Source of the DNA: Flavobacterium sp. SUN052
GTDB lineage: Bacteria; Bacteroidota; Bacteroidia; Flavobacteriales; Flavobacteriaceae
Assembly (NCBI RefSeq): GCF_028867935.1
Contig: NZ_JAPQNS010000008.1
Span: forward strand, 310,001 to 374,000
Reading direction: 5' to 3'
DNA length: 64,000 bases
The position numbers and the translations under genes are program-made. Positions 1 through 8,087 of this stretch are shown here, in pieces (positions within the stretch are counted from its first letter, which is position 1; every line of letters begins with the position of its first letter). The notes beneath the pieces are model-generated. The model saw only the letters and a program-made list of their open reading frames with translations, was not told the DNA's origin and searched no databases.

Positions 1-266
1 TTGCTGTGATGGGTGCGAGTGGAGCCGCTGAAATTATTTTCAAACGTGAAATCGCCGAAGCAGAAGATCCGCAAGCCAAGTTGCAGGAGAAAGTAATGGA
101 GTACACCGATAAGTTTGCCAACCCCTACCGTGCTGCTCACCGGGGCTACATCGACGAGGTGATTTACCCCCACGAAACCCGCCATAAATTGATTCGGGCC
201 TTCAAAATGCTCGAAAACAAAGTGGCCACCTTACCCAAGAAAAAACACGGAAATATCCCGTTATAA
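1..266 (+). CDS. Acyl-CoA carboxylase carboxyltransferase subunit, C-terminal end (partial)
   Basis: The frame is open to the left edge, so only the last 87 or so codons are present. The protein tail contains AVMGASGAAEIIF and NPYRAAHRGYIDEVI followed by HETR. These are the conserved C-terminal blocks of biotin-dependent carboxyltransferase subunits of the propionyl-CoA or methylmalonyl-CoA type. Known members transfer carboxylate from biotin to an acyl-CoA in the cytoplasm. The exact acyl-CoA cannot be read from the tail alone. The next gene starts 7 bases after the stop. Confidence 0.9.
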   Translation, partial: AVMGASGAAEIIFKREIAEAEDPQAKLQEKVMEYTDKFANPYRAAHRGYIDEVIYPHETRHKLIRAFKMLENKVATLPKKKHGNIPL

Positions 267-273
267 GCCTTGT

Positions 274-807
274 ATGGAAGAACTACTTGACTACGTTTTC
301 CGGGAACTGGAAGCACGGGGAATCGACTATATGTTGTCGGGAAGCGTAGCCATGAATATCTACACGGTACCGCGTTTCACCCGCGATGCAGACATTGTGA
401 TTGAGTTACGAGAAGAGAACTTTGCAACCTTCAGCGAAATTTTCGCTAACCGGGCCAATTATTTTCATCGCGAAAGTGCTGCTGCTGAAGTACGCCGGAA
501 AGGAATGTTCAATGTGATTGACTGGGAAAGTGGTCTCAAGATTGACTTTGTTGTAAAAAAGAGCGACCCGTTTAGAGAAATAGAGTTTGCAAGGAGACAA
601 CGACGAAAAGTTGTGGATGAACTAGAAGGCTGGGTTGTAACAGTTGAAGATTTGATACTAGCGAAATTAATATGGATTCAAGAGGTTCAACCCGCTCAAC
701 AGTTAACAGATATTCAGGTTCTTCTTCGTGACAATTCAGATATAGACCGTTTGTACATTGAAAACTGGATCAAAAAGCTGAATTTAAAAACATTCGATTT
801 ACTCTGA
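274..807 (+). CDS. Nucleotidyltransferase-fold protein (AbiEii/DUF6036-like)
   Basis: The 177-residue protein has the signature of minimal DNA polymerase beta-type nucleotidyltransferases. It shows LSGSVAMNIY (Gly23-Ser24), the acidic pair in RFTRDADIVIEL (Asp38, Asp40) and a third Asp in GLKIDFVV (Asp91). The later segment VTVEDLILAKLIW is usual in AbiEii-like and DUF6036 proteins. These families often act as toxin-like enzymes or RNA modifiers, but the substrate here is unknown. It begins 7 bases after the carboxylase stop and ends 2 bases before a small ORF, so the two are probably translated together. Confidence 0.75.
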   Translation: MEELLDYVFRELEARGIDYMLSGSVAMNIYTVPRFTRDADIVIELREENFATFSEIFANRANYFHRESAAAEVRRKGMFNVIDWESGLKIDFVVKKSDPFREIEFARRQRRKVVDELEGWVVTVEDLILAKLIWIQEVQPAQQLTDIQVLLRDNSDIDRLYIENWIKKLNLKTFDLL

Positions 808-809
808 TT

Positions 810-1070
810 ATGAACGACACTCCCGAACACGTATGGCAGCTTTATCTTGACTTTTTCAATAAGAAACCAGATGCTGAGCGCTTCAAAATTGGCTTTGAGA
901 TGATGAAAACTGGCCGTAAAATGGTCGAGACGGCTCTCCGGCAGCAACACCCGGAGTGGTCGGCAGCGGAGTTGAAAGTAGGGGTTTTCAAACGAATGTA
1001 CCGCCCCGATTTTACACCAGAGCAGTTGGAGATCATTGCCGAGTCTTATTTGAAAACACAAAATCATTGA
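810..1070 (+). CDS. Small protein paired with the nucleotidyltransferase
   Basis: This 86-residue protein is mostly helical by composition and has no signal peptide or membrane segment. Recognisable stretches are DAERFKIGFEMMKTGRK and VFKRMYRPDFTPEQLEII. From memory, similar short proteins sit next to stand-alone nucleotidyltransferases in other Bacteroidota and cyanobacteria, but I cannot name a family. It starts 2 bases after the nucleotidyltransferase stop, which argues for translational coupling and a shared role, for example as a partner or antidote subunit. That role is inference. Confidence 0.65.
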   Translation: MNDTPEHVWQLYLDFFNKKPDAERFKIGFEMMKTGRKMVETALRQQHPEWSAAELKVGVFKRMYRPDFTPEQLEIIAESYLKTQNH

Positions 1071-1081
1071 TTAGGAGTCTT

Positions 1082-1192
1082 ATGTCGTCACCTCGTCCGC
1101 AGGGCAGTGTAGCCCGCACGTTTATTATTGGTTTCCTAATCATTTTCGGACTGGCGCTGCTCGTTGGCTGGCTGTCGTCTGTGTTTGCCTAA
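1082..1192 (+). CDS. Putative 36-residue single-span membrane protein
   Basis: An ATG 11 bases after the preceding stop opens a 36-codon frame. It has a polar, basic N-terminus (MSSPRPQGSVAR) followed by a continuous hydrophobic helix of about 20 residues (TFIIGFLIIFGLALLVGWL). Such composition is typical of small inner-membrane proteins. No function is recognised. It could be a chance ORF, but the tight spacing and clear N-in, single-span pattern favour a real gene. Confidence 0.5.
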   Translation: MSSPRPQGSVARTFIIGFLIIFGLALLVGWLSSVFA

Positions 1193-1266
1193 CGTTATAA
1201 GCAGGCAGACATCATTGCCTTTTCATAAATCTCCTATCTTTTTTCTCTCAGCGTAGGGGTAACCGC

Positions 1267-1941
1267 TTGCTCAGTGGTCTTAAAAGCGAAACCACGAAAA
1301 CCGGAAACGGTGTAGCTTTGCAGGGGACTATTCTACAATCGGTGCAGTTGACAGATCAGCAAACTCTCGACGCCATTCGGGAGGGCAATGAGCGAGTGTT
1401 CGAGGCCGTATTCCGCGAACATTACGGTGCCCTGTGTCAGTATGCCTGTAACATTCTGCGCGATCGCGACGATGCCGAAGAAGAGGTGCAGGCACTGTTT
1501 CTGGCTTTCTGGGAACGGCGTGAAACAATTCTGATCAGTACCTCCCTGAAAGCCTATCTGTATCGGTCGGTACACAACCGCTGCCTGAACCGGATCAAAC
1601 ACCTGTCTATTCGCGATGAACACCGGCAACACGTTACCTACGTGGGTGAAGCACCTACGCTCTCGCCAATGGATGCACTGGCTGGGCAGGAGTTGGGCGA
1701 GCGTATCGATGAAGCCATGAAACAACTCCCCGAACAGTGCCGACGGGTATTTTACCTAAGCCGTTTTGAGGAGTTGCGGTACGGCGAAATTGCTGAGCGG
1801 TTGGGTATTTCGGCCAAAACAGTAGAAAACCAGATTGGAAAGGCCCTGCGAATTTTACGCCTAGAACTAGCTGATTTTCTGGGGTTATGGTTAATCGTTT
1901 ACCAAACCTGCAAGGTCTTCGAAACCGTGCAGGTGTTATAA
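1267..1941 (+). CDS. ECF-type RNA polymerase sigma factor (FecI-like)
   Basis: This 224-residue sigma-70 family protein is of the type common in Bacteroidota. Region 2 is seen in VFREHYGALCQYACNIL, then AEEEVQALFLAFWERR and the LKAYLYRSVHNRCLNRIK segment. Region 4 is seen in LPEQCRRVFYLSRFEELRYGEIAERLGISAKTVENQI, an HTH. The first in-frame start is a TTG. A later internal start is possible because the first 25 residues are not conserved. The FecR-type anti-sigma gene follows 10 bases downstream. By analogy with FecIR systems it would direct transcription of a small regulon in response to an envelope signal. Confidence 0.92.
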   Translation: MLSGLKSETTKTGNGVALQGTILQSVQLTDQQTLDAIREGNERVFEAVFREHYGALCQYACNILRDRDDAEEEVQALFLAFWERRETILISTSLKAYLYRSVHNRCLNRIKHLSIRDEHRQHVTYVGEAPTLSPMDALAGQELGERIDEAMKQLPEQCRRVFYLSRFEELRYGEIAERLGISAKTVENQIGKALRILRLELADFLGLWLIVYQTCKVFETVQVL

Positions 1942-1951
1942 TAACAAGACA

Positions 1952-3007
1952 ATGTCTGACGAATTGCTCGGCAAATACATAACCGGAGAAGCCACCGCCG
2001 ATGAGCTGGCAGCAGTGCGCCGGTGGTTGGCCGAAAGCCCCGATCATCCTGCTGAGCTGGCGCGCTTCGAGCGAATTTGGCGGGCAGCCGGGTCGCGTTC
2101 GGCCGGGTTAGCCAGTGGAGAAGCATTCGATACAGAAGCCGCCTGGCAACGTGTTCATGGGCAAATGCGCCAACCCAGCCAACCCGTACAGGCGACTAGT
2201 GCCGATGAACAGGTTGGCGGACAAATCAACCAGTTGCCTGGCTCAAGAAAATCCCTTTCAAATTGGATCAGCTGGGCACGAATAGCCGCTGCGGTATTGC
2301 TTATTGGTGCTCTGACTGTATTAACCTACCGTTCATTCCAAACCCCCGATTCTATTGATCAAACAGCTACTCTACTGACACAGTCAACCACCTCGACTAC
2401 TCAGCGTGTAACCCTGCCCGATGGCTCTACAGTGCTGCTAAACCGGAAAAGCTCCATCCGCTATCCGGGTGAGTTTGCCGGGAAAACGCGGGAAGTGACA
2501 CTGACTGGCGAAGCCTTTTTTGATATAACTCCTAATAAAAATCAGCCTTTCATTATTCATGCTCAGGATACTGACGTGCGGGTGGTTGGCACCTCGTTTG
2601 GGGTGCGGGCTTATGACCGGAATGTGCGGGTATCGGTGAAAACCGGTCGGGTTGTTGTCCGAAAAAAGCAGCAGGAAATAGCGCTGGTGCCAGGCCAACA
2701 AGCCACCGTTGATGAAACTAGTGACACCCTGCGTCGGCTACCTAAGTTCGATGTCAACGCATTGGCTTACAGCACCAAAAAGCTGGAGTTCACGAATCAA
2801 TCCCTAGCCAGCGTGGTGAATACCCTGAGCGATTATTACCAAACCGAGATAGGTCTGTCGGCCTCGCGTTTACAAGGGTGCCGTCTCACCGCTCGCTTCG
2901 ACAATGAATCCGTTGAAACAGTACTCGGTGTGGTCGCCGAAACCTTACAGCTAAGCGTAAAACGTACCGAAAAAGGGTTTATCCTGACCGGCGAAGGATG
3001 CAATTAG
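1952..3007 (+). CDS. FecR-family anti-sigma factor
   Basis: The 351-residue protein has a cytoplasmic N-terminus with the short anti-sigma helix region (LLGKYITGEATADELAAVRRWL). One membrane span follows near residues 108-127 (WARIAAAVLLIGALTVLTY). A periplasmic FecR domain comes next, with QRVTLPDGSTVLLNRKSSIRY and VTLTGEAFFDI. A DUF4974-like end is seen in LEFTNQSLASVVNTLSDYY. Family members hold the partner sigma factor inactive until an outer-membrane protein signals. It sits between the sigma gene and an STN-domain gene, as expected for such a relay. Confidence 0.92.
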   Translation: MSDELLGKYITGEATADELAAVRRWLAESPDHPAELARFERIWRAAGSRSAGLASGEAFDTEAAWQRVHGQMRQPSQPVQATSADEQVGGQINQLPGSRKSLSNWISWARIAAAVLLIGALTVLTYRSFQTPDSIDQTATLLTQSTTSTTQRVTLPDGSTVLLNRKSSIRYPGEFAGKTREVTLTGEAFFDITPNKNQPFIIHAQDTDVRVVGTSFGVRAYDRNVRVSVKTGRVVVRKKQQEIALVPGQQATVDETSDTLRRLPKFDVNALAYSTKKLEFTNQSLASVVNTLSDYYQTEIGLSASRLQGCRLTARFDNESVETVLGVVAETLQLSVKRTEKGFILTGEGCN

Positions 3008-3075
3008 TAGCAGCAGGCAGGGATCAATAAATAGTGAGTATAAAAAAGGGGCGTTGTAAACGTTCAATTTTGATT

Positions 3076-5097
3076 GTGAAAAGGTTAGAAACTTTGCATT
3101 ATGTCCACCTCCTATTGTTGGCTGTTCGTTGCTCACTGTTCACTGTCAACGCCCAATCAGTTTCACCATTAGATCGGATCGTATCGGTGGACGTTCGGAA
3201 TGAGCGAGTGAGCGAGGTGCTGCGGCAAGTATCGCAGCAGGCTGATTTTGCGTTTTCGTATAACCCCGCCGTAGTTAACGACACCCGATTAGTGACCCTC
3301 CGTACCGGACGGCAACCCGTCAGGTTAGTATTGACCCAATTATTCACTGGTCAGGCAGTAACATGGAAAGTTCGCGGCAATCATGTCTTGTTACTGGGAG
3401 AGGGCGAGTCACGCCGGGAACCAACACATTTCTTTCTGGATGGCTACATTACCGATGGGCAAACGGGTCAGAAAATTGCCTCGGCCAGTATTTACGAGCG
3501 AACCTCGCTGGCTTCTACGGTCAGTAATCCATACGGCTATTATCGATTGAAACTCGCCCGCGACCTACCCACCAACGCCCGGGTGGAAGTTCGAAAGCGG
3601 TTGTATATGGGCGAATCGGTAACGATCAGCAGCCGTCAGTCGCGCACGGTTGATGTACGATTACGAGCGCTACCAAATTCACCCCCTCTAACTACAACCA
3701 CCGTAACCGCTTCACCACCAGTCACTATTGCTACAACACCTCCCGACACGATTCCCCGACAACCGGCAACGCCACCGATCGTAGCCCAGGTTGACACTAT
3801 TCGGCCAAACACAATTGAGCGCAGCACTCCCCGCCCCGATTCGTTGGCCTCCCTCCCACCGAACCTAACAGATAGCCTCCCCACGCCAACCGACTCTGCA
3901 AGCTCTCCCCAACGGTTAACTGGATGGGAGCAAACCCGAAACGCGCTGGGGCAAGCCTACGAGGTAGCCCGGCAACTGATTCACCGCCAAAATCTCGCTG
4001 CCGATACCCTTTACCGGCCTTTTCAACTGTCAGTACTCCCTTACATTGGCACCAACCACTTGCTGAGCAGTCACGTTATCAACCATTTCTCTATCAACAT
4101 ATTCATGGGTACTGCCCTTGGGGTAACAGGTCTTGAGCTAGGTGGCTTCATCAATTTTATCCAAGCTGATGTGCGGGGCGGTCAGTTTGCGGGTTTCGGT
4201 AATTTCGTGGGTCGTCATGTATACGGTTTCCAGGCAGCGGGGTTCATCAACCGAGCCAAAGGTGACGTACATGGCGGGCAGTTTGCGGGCTTTGGCAACA
4301 CGAGTGGGCAAGATTTTTCAGGAATTCAGGCCTCTGGTTTTTTCAATACGGTCAATGGCCGTAGTACAAACGCACTTCAGGTAGCAGGATTTTCCAACAA
4401 AACCCATCGTGATGCGAACCGAGTTATTCAGTTAGCCGGGTTCTCGAATCGAACGCGCAACCTTCAGTATGGGCTACAGGTTGCCGGATTCGTTAACCAT
4501 GCCCGAACCGTCAGAAACGCCTTACAGATTGCCCCTATTAACATTGCCGATTCTTCTAATTCAGTACCTATTGGACTCTTGAGCTTTGTTCGTCAAAACG
4601 GGTATCGTCGGTTTGAAGTCGCAGCCAACGAAACATTTCCGGTAAACCTCACTTTTCGTACGGGCGTAAAGTGGTTTTATAATCTGCTGACTATTGGCAT
4701 GAACCCTACCGACGCCATTGGTAACCGAACCTGGCAAGCGGGCTATGGAGTCGGTAGCGGTGTTAAACTGGGTCGAACATGGATGATAACCGTTGAAGGC
4801 AGCGGCCATGTGGTCTGGAACAGCCCGGCACAGGCTATTTTTGGTGATGGGTCGCCCGCGCTGATGCTACGGGGAACTCCAACAATAGAGAAACGATTCG
4901 GACGGTTAGCGGTGGCAGTTGGGCCATCGCTGGCTTTTTACAATACCCAAACGACACTCAACAATCCTGACAATAACCCCTTGGCCAACACACGTCTACG
5001 TATTCAGAATCCCCAGTTGGTCAGTGCGTTAGCTTACAGTAACAACGGCTGGACCAGCTGGCTAGGTTGGCAGGCAGGGCTGCGCTGGACAAATTGA
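3076..5097 (+). CDS. STN-domain protein with repeat-rich outer-membrane region
   Basis: The start is uncertain. GTG at 3034 opens the frame, but GTG at 3076 gives a better signal peptide, with its hydrophobic core at YVHLLLLAV and NAQ near the cleavage site. An STN domain follows (VSVDVRNERVSEVLRQVSQQ), then a carboxypeptidase-regulatory-like domain (FFLDGYITDGQTGQKIASA), then a Pro/Thr-rich linker. Nine or so 16-residue repeats of the form QxAGFxN come next, as in LA_2272-type surface repeats, and then a beta-strand-rich tail. TonB plug and receptor domains are absent. It follows sigma and FecR genes, so it is probably the signal-receiving partner. Ligand unknown. Confidence 0.75.
   Translation: MKRLETLHYVHLLLLAVRCSLFTVNAQSVSPLDRIVSVDVRNERVSEVLRQVSQQADFAFSYNPAVVNDTRLVTLRTGRQPVRLVLTQLFTGQAVTWKVRGNHVLLLGEGESRREPTHFFLDGYITDGQTGQKIASASIYERTSLASTVSNPYGYYRLKLARDLPTNARVEVRKRLYMGESVTISSRQSRTVDVRLRALPNSPPLTTTTVTASPPVTIATTPPDTIPRQPATPPIVAQVDTIRPNTIERSTPRPDSLASLPPNLTDSLPTPTDSASSPQRLTGWEQTRNALGQAYEVARQLIHRQNLAADTLYRPFQLSVLPYIGTNHLLSSHVINHFSINIFMGTALGVTGLELGGFINFIQADVRGGQFAGFGNFVGRHVYGFQAAGFINRAKGDVHGGQFAGFGNTSGQDFSGIQASGFFNTVNGRSTNALQVAGFSNKTHRDANRVIQLAGFSNRTRNLQYGLQVAGFVNHARTVRNALQIAPINIADSSNSVPIGLLSFVRQNGYRRFEVAANETFPVNLTFRTGVKWFYNLLTIGMNPTDAIGNRTWQAGYGVGSGVKLGRTWMITVEGSGHVVWNSPAQAIFGDGSPALMLRGTPTIEKRFGRLAVAVGPSLAFYNTQTTLNNPDNNPLANTRLRIQNPQLVSALAYSNNGWTSWLGWQAGLRWTN
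4127..4560 (+). repeat. Array of about nine QxAGFxN repeats inside the STN protein
   Basis: In translation the segment reads as successive units near 16 residues: GGFINFIQADVR, GGQFAGFGNFVG, GFQAAGFINRAKG, GGQFAGFGNTSG, GIQASGFFNTVNG, ALQVAGFSNKTH, VIQLAGFSNRTR, GLQVAGFVNHAR and ALQIAPINIAD. The alternation of a beta-type Gly/Phe core with variable polar residues suggests a solenoid or barrel-like array. The pattern resembles the LA_2272 surface repeat. Confidence 0.7.
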
Positions 5098-5106
5098 GCT
5101 AGCTCT

Positions 5107-5991
5107 CTAACCCCCTCCCGCATGCTGCTCCCGGAAAGCAGTTGGCGATACGCCAGTGTGCTTCCTAAAAAACTTGGCGAAGTAGTTGGGATACTCAAAA
5201 TCGAGCAGGTAGGCAATCTCAGAAACCGAATACGAAGTATACGTCAGGTATTTACGAGCTTCGTTAGTAATATGTTCCTGCATCAGCTGCGAGGCCGATT
5301 TATTGGCAACAAGCCGACAAACGCGGTTTAGATGAACAGGCGTTATGGCTAATTCACTGGCAATTTCGGCAACGGTTGAAGCTGCGGTGGCCTGCCGAAG
5401 TTGACGTTGAAACTGCCGAAAATGAACAATGGCTTGTGTATGGGGGGCAGCCTGATCATCGTTGTTCTGGTTAATTAAGCGGTGCAGTACAATAAATAGC
5501 TGGTGGAGATAGGCCTGGAGCATGGTCCGTTTCTCAGGCATATCAGCAAACAGTTCCGCGTCGATCTGCTCCACCAGATCCAACACGAAAGCGGCAGAAT
5601 AAGGCGGCTCGAAAGTTGTCACATACCACACTTGGTGTAGCAGCGAAGCCAAGCCAGAACTGGGCGCAAACAAGGCTTCTACCAGCGAATCAGATAAAGT
5701 CAGAATCCGGCCGGTGACGTCGGTGCTGTACGTAAATCCGTGCAGAGCCGCTGGCGGAATCAGCAACACACAAGGACCCTGCAACTGCTGAGTCTGCACC
5801 GGCGGCCCCTGAAACGCCACCTCGCCCGTTTCGATGTAAAATACCTGAAAAAGGTGCGGGTGAATATGCGGGTGAACCACCCAGTCAAATGTTCGACTGC
5901 GGGTTTCCAAAAGCTCCGAAAAAAGGTATTCACCATCTGGCCGAGCCAGAGAGTCGCCATAAAGGCCATCAAACTGTGTAATTCGCTTCAC
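5107..5991 (-). CDS. AraC-family transcriptional regulator
   Basis: The 294-residue protein has an N-terminal cupin-like sensor domain (WVVHPHIHPHLFQVFYIETGEV, with the His-rich strand) and a C-terminal double HTH. The HTH region includes VAEIASELAITPVHLNRVCR and SVSEIAYLLDFEYPNYFAKFFRKHTGVSPTAFR. This layout matches AraC regulators that bind small aromatic or sugar effectors, such as PobR-like proteins. It is divergent from the membrane protein and meta-cleavage genes that follow, so it is the best candidate regulator of that cluster. The effector is inferred, not shown. Confidence 0.9.
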   Translation of the reverse strand: MKRITQFDGLYGDSLARPDGEYLFSELLETRSRTFDWVVHPHIHPHLFQVFYIETGEVAFQGPPVQTQQLQGPCVLLIPPAALHGFTYSTDVTGRILTLSDSLVEALFAPSSGLASLLHQVWYVTTFEPPYSAAFVLDLVEQIDAELFADMPEKRTMLQAYLHQLFIVLHRLINQNNDDQAAPHTQAIVHFRQFQRQLRQATAASTVAEIASELAITPVHLNRVCRLVANKSASQLMQEHITNEARKYLTYTSYSVSEIAYLLDFEYPNYFAKFFRKHTGVSPTAFREQHAGGG

Positions 5992-6196
5992 CAGTTCAGG
6001 GAGTTCTTATGTTCGATTTTTACCCAAGAAAGGTAAAAAAGAACCACATCAGTACCTACTCTATCCGCCAACTTTGTATTTAGAAAAGCTCGCCAAAAGT
6101 TGCCTTTACTTCGGAGTATTTTCGCCTAAACCCAGTACTCGAAGTGATAATAATCTATTTAATAGTACTTTGGGGCTCACTTATCGTAAACCATGT
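5992..6196. promoter_or_regulatory. Divergent promoter region, AraC regulator and DUF4405 operon
   Basis: This 205-base gap separates two divergent genes and should hold both promoters and the regulator's operator. A near match to the Bacteroidota -7 element (CAACTTTG) lies at 6069-6076 on the plus strand. I could not identify a convincing AraC binding repeat by eye. Confidence 0.45.
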
Positions 6197-6781
6197 ATGA
6201 AATCTAAAAATCTGGTCAGTCTGTCGGTAGCGGCAGTATTTGCAGTTCTCTCCGTAACGGGTTTATTAATTTATTTAGGGCAGGGTAATCACACCATCGA
6301 CCACACTCATGCGTGGTTTGGAGTCCTGTTTTTTGGTGCGGCCGTCTTTCACATTATCAACAACTGGTCGTCGATCAAAGGATATTCGACAGATCGAAAA
6401 AACGGAGGAATTCGGCGCGAATTGATCATTCCTAGTTCAATTGTTCTGCTGTTTGTAGTTGGCATTGCCCTCGACTGGCCCGTTTTTAAAGATCTTGCCA
6501 ATGCTGGCAAACAAGCGTTTGGCCCCAAAAGACCTCCCCGCCCCGAACGTCTTTCTTCAGCAGCCATCGACTCGCTTACCCGCCTGACACTCGTTTCGCG
6601 CACTGGAACTGATGCCCAAACCATACATTTCGATACAACCTCGGCCCTCTCCGAAACCATAATTATGGCCCAGGGAACAGCTTCTCGCCCTAAGCCCGAT
6701 ACAACAACGTTCCGTTTTACGGAGGTGCTGACCCTGGATAAAAACGAGTGGAAAGTAGCCGCCGAACAAATAGGCAAATAG
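6197..6781 (+). CDS. DUF4405-like membrane protein
   Basis: The ATG at 6197 gives a 194-residue protein. It has three hydrophobic segments: LVSLSVAAVFAVLSVTGLLIYL, AWFGVLFFGAAVFHIINNW and LIIPSSIVLLFVVGIALDW. His residues in IDHTHAWFG and VFHIINNW are placed as in DUF4405 proteins, a family resembling cytochrome b561-type haem-binding domains. A soluble tail follows. An upstream in-frame start exists but would add a segment lacking coding character. The MFS gene starts 4 bases after the stop. A redox or haem role is inference. Confidence 0.7.
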   Translation: MKSKNLVSLSVAAVFAVLSVTGLLIYLGQGNHTIDHTHAWFGVLFFGAAVFHIINNWSSIKGYSTDRKNGGIRRELIIPSSIVLLFVVGIALDWPVFKDLANAGKQAFGPKRPPRPERLSSAAIDSLTRLTLVSRTGTDAQTIHFDTTSALSETIIMAQGTASRPKPDTTTFRFTEVLTLDKNEWKVAAEQIGK

Positions 6782-6785
6782 ACTC

Positions 6786-8087
6786 TTGACTCCTATTCCT
6801 TCTCCCACTTTAGCTGCCCCCCCGATGGCCCGGCTCCAGTATGCCGCCATATTCATTTGTTTCCTGATGAATATGCTTGATGGCATGGATGTGATGATTA
6901 TTTCGTACACCTCGGCCTCGATCGGTACCGAATGGAACGTAGCCGCTCCGCAATTTGGCGTGGTTTTCAGCGCGGGATTGTTGGGTATGGCTATCGGCGG
7001 CATGGGCCTCTCCCCCATTGCCGACCGCATTGGCCGACGAACTATGATTGTGGGCTGTGCGGGTCTGATGGGCCTCAGTATCATGGCCACATCGCTGGTG
7101 AGCTCGGTCGAAGCTCTGGGCCTGTTACGCTTGGTCAGCGGGCTTGGTATTGGTGGCATGCTGGCCAGTACGGCCACACTCACCGCCGAATACGCGCCCA
7201 AAAAGACAAAAGACTTCTGGGTTAGTTTTGTTATGTCGGGCTACCCGGTTGGGGCCGTTTTGTCGGGCCTGGGCACAGCCACGATCATTGCGCAGTCGGG
7301 CTGGCGGCAGGTGTTTTTGCTGGCTGGCGGTCTCACCTTATTAACCTTACCAATCGTACTGATTTTCTTGGGTGAATCGCTCGATTTTCTGTTAAAACGG
7401 CAACCCGTCAACGCCCTGAACCGGGCCAACCGCATTCTCCAGCAACTAAATCAGCCTGGTTTGACCGAACTGCCAGAACCACCAACCGGCGGGCAAACCA
7501 GCGCATCGGTGACAGCCCTGCTGGCGGGTTCTCGCCGTATGTCCACTACCTCGCTCTGGATCGGGTTATTTATGTCATTTGCCACCCTGTATTTCCTGAC
7601 AAGCTGGATTCCAAAACTAGCTTCCAACGCTGGTTTGTCGCTCCAGTTAGCCATTTACGCCGGTACGGTCTTCAATCTGGGTGCATTTGTCGGCATTCTT
7701 ACCCAGGGTTACTTGTCGGCCCGGTTCGGTTTGCGCAGAACCATTGGCGGCTTCCTGTTCGGCACAGCGGCTCTGATGGTCGGCTTTGGTCAGGTAAGCG
7801 GATCGGTTTGGGTACTGGTATTGCTGGGTCTCATCGGCTTTGGTATTCAGGGGGGCTTCGTGGGCCTTTATTCCGTAGCGGCCCGGCTTTACCCCACTGA
7901 AATTCGGGCAACGGGTGTAGGCTGGGCCGTTGGTCTGGGCCGGGTAGGTGCCATTGTGGGGCCTCTCATTGGTGGCTTGCTGATCGGTGCCGGGTTTTCG
8001 ATGCCGCTGAGCTTTGTGGCTTTTGCGGTTCCCTTGCTTATTAGCGGGGTAGCCACTTTACTTATTTCATCGCCCGACGTACCATGA
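6786..8087 (+). CDS. MFS transporter, aromatic acid:H+ symporter type
   Basis: The 433-residue protein has twelve hydrophobic segments. It carries the MFS loop 2-3 signature GLSPIADRIGRRTMIVG and an early DGMDVMIISY motif with the acidic pair typical of the AAHS family (PcaK, GalT). A repeat of the loop motif is seen at GYLSARFGLRRTIGG. The frame opens with TTG; ATG at 6825 would remove 13 residues. It is the first gene of the predicted ring-cleavage operon and overlaps the dioxygenase gene by 4 bases. The likely role is uptake of an aromatic acid such as gallate or a benzoate derivative. The substrate is inferred from context. Confidence 0.85.
   Translation: MTPIPSPTLAAPPMARLQYAAIFICFLMNMLDGMDVMIISYTSASIGTEWNVAAPQFGVVFSAGLLGMAIGGMGLSPIADRIGRRTMIVGCAGLMGLSIMATSLVSSVEALGLLRLVSGLGIGGMLASTATLTAEYAPKKTKDFWVSFVMSGYPVGAVLSGLGTATIIAQSGWRQVFLLAGGLTLLTLPIVLIFLGESLDFLLKRQPVNALNRANRILQQLNQPGLTELPEPPTGGQTSASVTALLAGSRRMSTTSLWIGLFMSFATLYFLTSWIPKLASNAGLSLQLAIYAGTVFNLGAFVGILTQGYLSARFGLRRTIGGFLFGTAALMVGFGQVSGSVWVLVLLGLIGFGIQGGFVGLYSVAARLYPTEIRATGVGWAVGLGRVGAIVGPLIGGLLIGAGFSMPLSFVAFAVPLLISGVATLLISSPDVP

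Noticed and set aside
274..1070. AbiE-type abortive infection system
   Set aside because: AbiE pairs a larger AbiEii with a winged-helix AbiEi. The partner here is an 86-residue protein without that fold, so the label is not justified.
6074..6196. N-terminal extension of the DUF4405 protein
   Set aside because: The extra 41 residues lie in the divergent promoter region and do not resemble the family.
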